From assembly GCA_963969345.1 (NCBI GenBank), contig OZ017768.1:4798718-4862717 (forward strand): DNA of 64,000 bases. The letters are read 5' to 3'. Under the pieces are notes generated by a model. That model did not search any database and was not told the DNA's origin. It saw only the letters and a list, made by a program, of their open reading frames with translations. The position numbers and the translations under genes were made by a program. The stretch comes from Turbatrix aceti (Eukaryota; Nematoda; Chromadorea; Rhabditida; Panagrolaimidae). This document shows, in pieces, positions 33,254 through 41,792 of the stretch (positions are counted from its first letter, which is position 1; each line of letters starts with the position of its first letter).

Positions 33254-36086
33254 TCACGCGTCGACTTCCATGCCCTCCACGCTTTTTGGCTCGTGGAACT
33301 CGACTTCGACGACGTACCTCAGCTTGACCTGGTTCGTGTTGTAGACGACGTACTCGTTGAAGATGAGGTCGTTGTCCATGAGTTCGGCGGTCTCAGGCTG
33401 GTTGATCGGCTTGCCACAGGGCACGACGAGGCCGTCATCGACGATTTCGGTATCCGCCGGGTCAGGGCCGATGTCGCCGACGCCCCAGACGCTGTGCTTG
33501 CCCTCAGGCAGCTTAGCGGCCCTGCTATCAGCCTTGAACTTCTTGACAGACTCGCCAAGAGCGACTTCGGCGAGGATGAGCACGCCTCGGTCGCCGGGCT
33601 TCGCGGCGCAGTAGTTTGCGGACTTGGAGGACATGTCCGCGAAGTAGACTCCCTTCCCGAACATGTACCCCGTCACTGGAGCGTCCTTCGGCGCAATTCT
33701 GAGTCCACGGGAGAGGATGCCGTGCCAGTTTGTGAGTCGGCTGCCGTGCCAGAGGAGTCTGCGATTTCCGATGCCTCCGACGAATCTCTCGTCTTCGCCG
33801 GCGCGTTGCAGGGCGAAGACGTGCTTCAGCTCCATCGAGTACACGTCGTGCTGCTGGGCGTGCGTGTTGGCGAGGTAGCGTCGGATGAGTTCGAAGCGCT
33901 CCGAGTCCTCGTCGACAGGAGCGATCTCGCAGCGGAGGCGGGCGTAAGTCTGGTCGAGGGGGTGCAGCAGACGCTCCGGCTCCGAGAGCGGCTTGTTCTC
34001 GGATCGGACGGCGGCCTCGATGTCCGAGAGAACTTCGAGGAGGTCAAGCTCCTGTTTGAGGTCCTCGAGAGTCTTGATCGCCGGCGGGGAGCGCATGCTG
34101 GAAGTCAGACGGTCAAATTTGAAATTACAAAGTTTTATAGGAAATTAATTGGAAATTTTGCAAAAAAGTAGCTTTTGCTATGAAAAGTTTTTGCCGTAAA
34201 ATTCACCTGCCTGAGGTGCCATTTTTGACGATTTTCAGCACGTGTAACTACAAAACTACGACATTTTCAAAGCCAGGGTACAAATTCATGAACGTAATTT
34301 TTGATGGAGAAGCCGAGAAAAATATAAAAATGTAAGGTAATCACATTGAAAAATGCCGAAACAAATGTTGCCATTGCAACCATTTTTTAAATACAATTTT
34401 CGGCATTTTTTAAGGTGATACCCAATATTTTTATATTTTTCTGGGATTCTCCAACAAAAATTACGTTCATGAATTTGTACCCGGGCTTTGAAAATGCCGT
34501 AGTTTTTTAGTTAGAACGTGCCAAAAATTGTCAAAAATGACAAAAACGCGATTTCAGACAATTGTAACTCCACCAGATCATGCTTCACTCAGACAGGTGG
34601 ATTTTACGGTAAAAACTTTTCATCGTAAATGCTCATTTTTGGCAAAATTGTACAAAAAACCTCCTAAATGCCATCTAACGCATTCCTTGTTAGACGGAGG
34701 TCAACTTACCCAAAATAGTGCGGAATGCGTGTGTAGTAATCGTCTACAGCATCTCGGAACTCCTTGTTGAACTTTCCAGCGGTGATGCAGTCCTCGATTT
34801 TACGGAGCGCAGCGTAGCCCGCCGAAATCTGTCCAACAGTGAGATTTCCAAGTGGGGCACGCTGTACGTCATAGGACAGACCGCGAGCGACTGCTTCCAT
34901 CTTTTTCACGTCACATATGAGCGTCAGCAGCTCCTGAACGCGAGTATCCAGGTGGGAAGGCTCGATGACGGCTTTCTTCGGTTCGCTGGGCGTTGTTTTC
35001 TTCGAGGCGTTCATCTAAACCGACAAAAAATAATAAAAACTAATTATGAGGCCAAACTAACCTTCAAAAGATCGTATTTGCCCTTCACGTGCTGGAACGG
35101 GCTGGCCAGAGGAAATTCGTTGTACGTTTTGTCGAAAAACTTTCGACAGAACGTGTCCTTGGCTTTTTCGAGATCGGCACGGCACTCGATAAGGTTCTTC
35201 TGCCCGGTGAAGCCGACCCTGCCCCAATGGAAAAATACGAAATACGCCTTTTTTCCAGAAGTCGATTCCAGCAGCTGGATGGCAAAAAATTTGTTATGGT
35301 TGTTGGCCATGCTCGTCTGGTTCAGCATCACACTGTAGACGGTATCCCCATCGACGTAGACCCGTTTCGAATCCCTGCCCGGGCAAATAGGATCCACCTC
35401 GGACGCCAGATCGCGGTGTTCGTCTCGACAGTCGGCTCGCCTTCCAGAAAAGCCTCCAGCTTGCTCCGCTTGTTGGATATCTCAGCGCGGTCACCTGCCA
35501 CCAGGTGATCCTCTTCACCTGTTTCCTGCATGGCCTTTGCAGATCTCCTCGTCCTCATCTGGGTCTTGGGAATGGGTTTACTCTTGAATGACGGCTCCGC
35601 AGTGGAAAGAGTTCGTCGGATGACGGATTCATTCTCAAAATCGACGCCGAAGAGCATTTTCATGTCTTCAAAGGAAACCGAGGCCTTGCCATCGTCGGTA
35701 TCGATCTCGGCTGCCGGGTATTTGTGATTGGATTCCAGCTGGGCACTCACGGCCGGTGGCAGTGGCATCCAGCGCCGTCGGGGGCCTTGGCGCTCCCAGA
35801 AGACCGCTTCGTTGTCTGAACATTCGTCCGATCGTAAAAAAATCCATAATTTCCCATAAAACCAACCTGAATTCATAACAGCAGCGCGGATCGGTCTCGC
35901 AAACTTTGTATCACGATTTTTCTGCTTCCAAGACTCAAAATCAAAATCCAAATCCCATCCGTCGAGTTGGAGTGAGCAGGTCTTGGATCCGGAGGCCAGA
36001 GCGTCGGTCAGTTTCTTGCAGACATCCGCATCATACCTCACCCATCGTTTAGGGGTCTCTTGAAACTCCCATAAGGCGTCTGACAT
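33254..36086 (-). CDS. PARP2: PARP2-type poly(ADP-ribose) polymerase with two WWE domains
   Basis: Exons: 35867-36086; a second from 35815 down to an uncertain donor near 35,500; a third ending at 35062; then 34710-35014 and 33254-34097. Order of domains: WWE (WEFQETPKRWVRY...DFESWKQKNRDTKFARPIR), a second WWE (VFWERQGPRRRWMPL...SFEDMKMLF), a basic linker (RTRRSAKAM), WGR (VDPICPG...WGRVGFTG), alpha-helical PRD and the ADP-ribosyltransferase domain. The catalytic His (LLWHGSR), Tyr (GVYFADMSSKSANYC) and Glu (NEYVVYN) are present. The enzyme makes poly(ADP-ribose) at DNA breaks in the nucleus. WWE domains upstream of WGR are not found in human PARP1-3. The frame changes between 35,390 and 35,520, where I could not place a strong intron, so that junction needs RNA data. 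The 51-nt intron 35816-35866 is in frame and stop-free. Confidence 0.88.
34145..34660. repeat. Palindromic intron repeat, copy 3
   Basis: Inverted arms in the PARP intron 34098-34709: ATGAAAAGTTTTTGCCGTAAA on the left and TTTACGGTAAAAACTTTTCAT on the right. Core AAAACTACGACATTTTC and ATGCCGTAGTTTTTTAG match copies 1 and 2. Confidence 0.8.
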
Positions 36087-36505
36087 GGCTAGCAACAATC
36101 TAAAAATTCCTCGAATTTAAAAAAAGCGTACGCGCGTCCAAGCAACAAGTGAGAGAAAATGCGCGCCAAAAATGTTCGCTCGCTCGTGGATCCCAGCCAA
36201 ACGCGCATTTATTGAGTTCGGATTTATGAGTCGTTCAATAATTGGCACAATACGAAATCCCTTCTCAAAAAATGGCACTTCATAACATTTTTGAACAACA
36301 ATTTTTATTTTTTGTTCAAAATTTTTTATTTCTCTAACAAACTTTTTTTTGATTGTTGTTTTCACCGCGAAAAATAAACGCGCGAGTCATTCAGTTCAAA
36401 TTCCCTGACGCGCTTGCTTTTTCAGTTTTGTTTGCTTCACGGAAGGATTTTTATTCCGTCGTCATCGCTCGCTCGTCTGATTGATTATCGTTACCACCGA
36501 TCAAA

Positions 36506-37047
36506 ATGGAAGCTTCAACAACGCAAGGTACGTTTTTGTGATTATTTACAGAATTGGCATCATGCCGCGTTTCAGGTCTGTCGCTGAAAGCGATGCAAGC
36601 CGACTTCCTGCACAAAGCAGAAGTCACCAACGAGGAGCGCATCGAGTTCGTCTCCGAGTATCCTGCCATGCTGAACGAAGAACGAGGACTTTCTGAGAAT
36701 ATTATCCGGTACACGAACAAGGTCAACGATTTCCGATTTGACATCACCGTGGGTTTTTGATGCTATGTTTTATGATGGAACTCCTTTTTTTTCTTTTTCA
36801 GACGCAGCAACCGATTGTCGTCGCCAACGCCCCGAAGACAAAATCGCTGCAGGAGCTGAAAGACGACGTCGCCGCTGTGAAGGCTATCAACGACGAGAAA
36901 CGACAGCTACGGGAGCGAATCAAGGAACTCAAGGCCGAGGTCGAGGCCCTCAATGCTCAGCGCGAAAAAGGCCGAGCTGTGCTGCAGGGCCTCCGCCAGA
37001 GCCTGGAAAGCGGGGTTTGTTCTGATTCTGCTATGTCTGTTAACTGA
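36506..37047 (+). CDS. Small coiled-coil protein, unknown
   Basis: Three exons (36506-36527, 36576-36748, 36802-37047) encode 146 residues. There is no signal peptide or membrane segment. Residues 75-130 form a clear coiled coil rich in Lys/Glu/Arg with heptad Leu (LQELKDDVAAVKAINDEKRQ and on). The N-terminal half is acidic/polar with a conserved-looking ERIEFVSEYPAML stretch. I do not recognise the family. Size and architecture resemble subunits of small coiled-coil assemblies (BORC, kinetochore, tethering complexes), but nothing identifies one. It is divergent from PARP, with 419 bp between start codons. Confidence 0.75.
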
Positions 37048-37189
37048 CTGTCCAGATATGTATTTTGCCTTACATAAACCTCGAATCTGAAACTTTTTAG
37101 GCTTAGAATATCGTAGCCCAATATTTATGTTGTTTTTTTGAAAACAGCGTGTCCGAATTATTTTATTGGATACTTTTTGAGACAAAGTG

Positions 37190-37310
37190 CGAAACACGAA
37201 CGTTTGTGTTCGTTCGCGAACAAGTTCAATTTTTTGTGTTTGTCTTCGTTCGAGGACAATTTTTTTTCGCGAACAAAAAAAACTGATTGTTTCTCCATTC
37301 CTGATTGATT
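37190..37310. repeat. Short TTCG-rich repeat fragment
   Basis: About 120 bp with GTTCGTTCGCGAACAAG and TTCGCGAACAAAAAA. It ends CCATTCCTG like other family members. Confidence 0.5.
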
Positions 37311-37331
37311 TTCTTTGAAGTTCCCAATTTT

Positions 37332-38664
37332 TTATTTTTCACTCGTTTTCCTTACAAAATTCCAGGTATTCCTACTGCTGATCGTGCCATTGATGAGGTC
37401 GAGGGCCGTCCAGCCGGGCAGAAAGTAATCAAAGTCGAACTTGTTCAGGTCATTTTGTTCTCCATCTCTCCACGAAGGCTGTCCGTTGTAGAACACCGGC
37501 CGCTTCTTTGGCATGAAATATCCAATCCACCACGCAAACGTCGACCCCGAAGCAGTCGCAACAAAAGCGTCGCAGTAGACGGCTGCGAAGCGCATCTCTC
37601 TCGGGGCACTTCCCAGATTTACCATATGCTTGGTAACAAGTCGATCGTGTTTTTGCTCGTTTAGGAACTTTTGTGTGAACTTTTTGTCATCGGACAGCAC
37701 CAGCAGGTCCACGGAAGTATTCGGGAATCGCTTATTCAGGAGATAGGCCAACGCTGCGTCCGTGAAATTGCGATTCGAAGGCGCGTAGACGTGACGGAAG
37801 AAATCGTTTCTCCGAATGTGCATGCACAACTTGAACCTAGAATTGTCAAACTGCCTCGCGTATTTTGCTGCCAAATTTTTGTCTTGTTCTGTGAATTCGA
37901 AAAGTGAACGGATTTTGTGTTTTACGTGCTTGAAGAATTTATACGACTGCAGGTAGTATCCGGCGATAAGCAGATATTTCTCCTTGTAGCCCGTGAGACT
38001 GAAAATCTCAAATATACGGTATTTGTTACGATTTTCAGGGGCCTACACGATCGGGTTGTCGTAGTGCGAGGATATTATGCCGAAGTCTACTCTGATCATG
38101 CTGGTTTTGATTTCCGCGTGCGTCTAAACTTTTTTTCTTGAAAACGAAATCGCTGCAGGACCAAGCCGGCCGGAAAAAGTTCGGAAATTTTTTCAAACAT
38201 CATTTTTTAAGCCGGACCCCAAACCACGCACCTTGAACACGATGACGTCTTTCCACGCAGGAAAGGCTTCAAATAATTCCGACAGTCCAACGCCATCGCA
38301 TTGGTTTATTTTGGTATCGTAAATGCTACGATTGAGTCGTTTGCCTATGCCGTAGAGCGCTGCCATGCGGAACATCTGAAAACAAATCAGGCAAGTCCTT
38401 TTTTGCGTCCCTGGAAAAATACGTTGCCTTGTTTCCGAGGCCTCCACAGTCGTTAAACATCGTCGAAATGTACTTTTTCCTGTCAGAATCTGTCGCCAAG
38501 CTTGGACGTATTGTGTGAAAAGCGATGGTAGAATTTCCGTAAACGTACAACAACTGGAGTAGTAAAAGACCAATGAATATCAAAATGCCGTATATCAAGT
38601 ACCGAATTTTGATGGAATTTAGGAATGATGAAAAAATAGATACTCTTTTTCGAATGAACTGCAT
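37332..38664 (-). CDS. GT11 alpha-1,2-fucosyltransferase-like Golgi enzyme
   Basis: Four exons (38428-38664, 38232-38375, 38047-38123, 37332-37998) encode 374 residues. Topology is type II: a short basic cytosolic start, one membrane anchor at residues ~21-42 (YLIYGILIFIGLLLLQLLYV), then a lumenal catalytic part. GT11 landmarks are GGLGNKMFRMAALYGIGKRLN, CMHIRRNDFFR (donor GDP-fucose site, HxRRxD), VDLLVLSDDKKF and ATASGSTFAWWIGYFMP near the end. These enzymes add alpha-1,2-fucose to glycans; acceptor specificity cannot be read. Exon 1 ends AAG|GCAACG, a GC-AG intron splitting the GGLGN motif. The exon-3 donor GTAGGC was chosen because it alone keeps frame into GYKEKYLLIAGYYLQSYKFF. A partial inverted copy lies at 39,070-39,503. 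Confidence 0.88.
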
Positions 38665-39069
38665 TGAGACAAAAACATAGACAACGATTTTTCTGCTGGT
38701 GTGTCGGAAGGCGACTTCTGGGCTATAAAAATGTCGTTATGTAATGGGTTACAAAGATAGCTTATAAGCAATAGCCAGATTTTTGATAAATTGGGGACAT
38801 TAAAAGGTGACGCAACGCCACGCTAACAAACAATGGGCGAAGCTGGCGATTGTATCGCCGAAGAAATTATAGAAATTGTACAGGGTGTCACTATTGGGGA
38901 GGGATGCATAATCGCTGATCTATGTATGTATTTATGGGCAAAAAATAGTCCCGCCTGACTATGGTTGGGGCATTGAAATTGGAAATCAAATTTGTTTGTA
39001 AAGCTTGATTCGTTTCTTCGGGCAGGAAATCGCTTTTGGACTTATTCAACTTTGAAAATCGGGGAATAG
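38665..39069. other. Gene-free spacer of the inverted GT11 duplication
   Basis: Contains the promoter side of the fucosyltransferase gene. No gene or clear repeat is seen. Confidence 0.5.
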
Positions 39070-39503
39070 GCTACGACAACCCGATCGTGTTTTATTTATT
39101 TACCCGATCGTGTAGGCCCCTGCAAACCGTAACAAATACCGTATACCCGAGATTTTCAGTCTTACGGGCTACAAGGAGAAATATCTGCTTATCGCCGGAT
39201 ACTACCTGCAGTCGTATAAATTCTTCAAGCACGTAAAACACAAAATCCGTTCACTTTTCGAATTCACAGAACAAGACAAAAATTTGGCAGCAAAATACGC
39301 GACGCAGTTTGACAATTCTAGGTTCAAGTTGTGCATGCACATTCGGAGAAACGATTTCTTCCGTCACGTCTACGCGCCTTCGAATCGTAATTTCACGGAC
39401 GCAGCGTTGGCCTATCTCCTGAATAAGCGGTTCCCGAATACTTCCGTGGACCTGTTGGTGCTGTCCGATGACAAAAAGTTCACACAAAAGTTCCTAAACG
39501 AGC
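39070..39503 (+). pseudogene. Inverted partial copy of the GT11 gene
   Basis: This segment is a near-identical inverted copy of about 37,664-38,067. It includes the end of exon 3 (CTACGACAACCCGATCGTG), the intron, and the first ~115 codons of exon 4 including CMHIRRNDFFR. A ~20-bp insertion lies near 39,090. After GAGCAAAG the copy runs into unrelated sequence and a stop soon follows at 39,545. It lacks exons 1-2 and the C-terminal half, so no enzyme can be made. Confidence 0.85.
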
Positions 39504-39645
39504 AAAGCCACCCCCAAGTTGTTACCAAGCTTTACAAACCAATTTAATGTCGATTCAATTTATTCAAGATCAATTTTTCAAAGTCGTCACTTCAGATCGA
39601 TTTACGAATGTTTTGAACATAAAAAATTCGTTAAACCTTCCAGAA

Positions 39646-40965
39646 TCAAAGAACCACCCTGCCAGCCTCAACAAAAAGCTTAATCAGCGGATCGCCGGTT
39701 CGTTTCGTAAACATGAGCGTCGCCTTCTGATAAAAATCAGGCCAAATTTTGACGTTGTCGATGACTTCCTGCAGCGGAATGGACGACATGCCCGACGCCG
39801 GTGCATCGTACTTCACATTGATGACATGGACATGCAGGTGGTAGTACGAAGGCACGTAGTGCAGGTAGAGTCTCAGCTGGTACGGCTTGAGGCCGTATTT
39901 CTGCTCGACAAAAGCGTGCACCTTGTCGCGGATGTTTTCGAGAAGCGGGACGTGGTCAGTCGTCAGAGACCGCACGCATCCGAGGTCCCGTCTATGCACG
40001 ATGGCCTGGAGGTAGAGTGTGTCCACGTCGGTGCCATTCCACTTGATGTCGGGTGCCAGGAGAAAGCCGGTTGCCTCGTCCTTGTCATGGAGCACCACGC
40101 GGTCGGCCTCGCTCTTGCCTTCGAGCACGTTGTAGACCCAAGCCAGGTTGTTGAGGCTCTTGAAATACGGCTCTGTGATAGCCCTGAAGTCATCCGCGGT
40201 TTCGTAGACGACGACGTGATTCAAGCGACGATACTTGGCAATGTGGTGGTCGGTGGCGGGGTAGATGAGGGTGGATTTGATGCCTGAAGTGCCAATCAGG
40301 TCAGAATTAGGAATTAGCGAATGTTCGCGAAAAAAATTAAATTTTCTCTGTTCGTTTTCATTTTCGAACAGATTTTTCAAAAATTTATTTGTTTGCGAAA
40401 AAAATTAAATTTTTCGGTGACGGCGTCAAAATTGATTTTATTTGACAAAAAAATGGTAAATAACATTCATAAAATTTAGTAAAGTGTAGAAAAACTGTTA
40501 TCCAAAACGAAAAAAATGTTAACTATCCATTTTTTAGTTTTTCTATTCGGGTAAAAAATTTCTCTTAATTCATAAAAAAATATATTTGATGTTCGTAAAC
40601 AGTCAAAAATGTTCAAATTCGTTCGATTATTCGATTAAAAATAAAAAATAAATGTTCGTGTTCGTTCGCGAACAAAAAAGACTGTTCAGTCCAGAAACAA
40701 AGTCAAATCACGAACCATTGTATTCCTGAGGCAAGGTGACAATGTAGCTGTGGTAGACATCGTTGACAGCAAGCTCGACGACCTCCGTCCGGGCCAGCCA
40801 CTTGGAAATAACGTCGCCTTCCTCTACAAGCGCCTGGCGATCTGTCGTCAGAACAGCCGGTTGTTTCGTTTCACGGTGTTGCAGAAGGATGAACAGGGAT
40901 TTGTGCGCCGGACTTCCTCCGAGTACTTCTTTGAATTCAAAATCCGTCAATTTCAGGGTGGTCAT
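39646..40965 (-). CDS. DCPS: Scavenger mRNA-decapping enzyme DCPS
   Basis: Two exons (40716-40965, 39646-40283) encode 295 residues. DCPS is a HIT-family pyrophosphatase that hydrolyses the residual m7GpppN cap after 3'-to-5' mRNA decay. The HIT motif YYHLHVHV with the catalytic His is present, preceded by RLYLHYVPS. The N-terminal domain has LIYPATDHHIAKY, and the cap-binding WVYN, KSEADRVVLHDKD, GFLLAPDIKWN and YLQAIVHRRD blocks are seen. The N-terminus is ~40 residues shorter than in the human enzyme and lacks the vertebrate nuclear-signal region. It is divergent from the saposin-like gene, with 276 bp between starts. The 432-nt intron carries a TTCG repeat. Confidence 0.96.
40310..40690. 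repeat. TTCG-rich repeat in DCPS intron
   Basis: GCGAATGTTCGCG at the left and GTTCGTTCGCGAACAAAAAAG at the right, with the inner ATAACATTCATAAAATTTAG/AACTGTTATCC region shared with other family members. It occupies nearly the whole intron. Confidence 0.6.
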
Positions 40966-41091
40966 CTTTTTTTACTTAAAATTCGGTAGCATTAGGCGTA
41001 GTACGTATTTATTTTGTAAACAGAAGCCAACTCGTAAATTTTTTTAAAAACTCGTAAAAGCAGAGTAAAGTAAACAAAGTAAATAACATTC

Positions 41092-41140
41092 TTATCACAC
41101 TTTTTAGGCGTGATAACTCGGGGCTGTCGACGGCTATAAA
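41092..41140 (+). promoter_or_regulatory. Two GATA sites and a TATA box upstream of the saposin-like gene
   Basis: TTATCA at 41092-41097 and TGATAA at 41111-41116 are GATA-factor sites. TATAAA follows at 41135-41140, about 100 bp before the ATG. In C. elegans, TGATAA sites bound by ELT-2 drive intestinal genes including antimicrobial saposin-like peptides; transfer to this gene is inference. Confidence 0.6.
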
Positions 41141-41241
41141 ACAGGAACAGAACACTTCTCAAACCCAATTCAACTGTCCAGACAACTGCTAAATATTTCT
41201 ATACGTCCAATCAATTCCAGAATCCATCCCAGTTCACAGTC

Positions 41242-41588
41242 ATGAAATTCGCAGCAGTTATGATTCTACTTTGCCTGGCGGCCCTGGCCATCACCGGAGT
41301 GCAATCCGAAAAATCGCGCGGCGTCAGGTGCTCACTCTGCCAGGACTTTGCAAAGGAACTCGCCAGTCAGATGGGCAGCAACAAAAACGCTGATCAGGTA
41401 AGAAAAAGTAAAAAAAAACCGATTTTAATTTAAAAACTGGCTTTCAGGCAGCCAAGAAAGCCTGCAGTGGGCAGAAGCACAGCGCAATCTGCCGCATACT
41501 AGCCGCAACATCCATCAAAATCCTCGCGGAAGCCATCCAGAAGAATGGCTCCATTGTCAGCGCCTGTCAAGCGGCCAAGCTGTGTTGA
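41242..41588 (+). CDS. Saposin-like (caenopore-type) secreted peptide
   Basis: Two exons (41242-41397, 41448-41588) encode 98 residues. A signal peptide (MKFAAVMILLCLAALAITG) is followed by one saposin-B domain with six cysteines at 30, 33, 58, 67, 92 and 98. Their spacing fits the C30-C98, C33-C92, C58-C67 disulphide pattern of amoebapore/caenopore peptides. The mature peptide is Lys-rich and so cationic. Nematode relatives are pore-forming antimicrobial and digestive effectors in the gut lumen; lytic activity here is inferred. The promoter has two GATA sites and a TATA box. It is the only single-domain saposin gene in the window. Confidence 0.88.
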
Positions 41589-41792
41589 TGCAGTCCAAGT
41601 AAGGTAAATAAATAATTCCGTGCGAGACAACGCGCTGCTAAATACAATCCGTCAACTTGGGCATGCGACAAAAATTTTATTATTATGCAGTTAAACAAAA
41701 ACCAAAAACAACTCGTTCCCTGGCATGTATCGTAAAACTCGGAATGAAAAATGTTTTTCCCGCCGGAAAAATGTCCTGGCACGAAAAATCAG

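Noticed and set aside
38047..38130. GTGTAG as donor of GT11 exon 3
   Set aside because: Leaves the next exon out of frame; the GTAGGC donor two bases later keeps the conserved reading.
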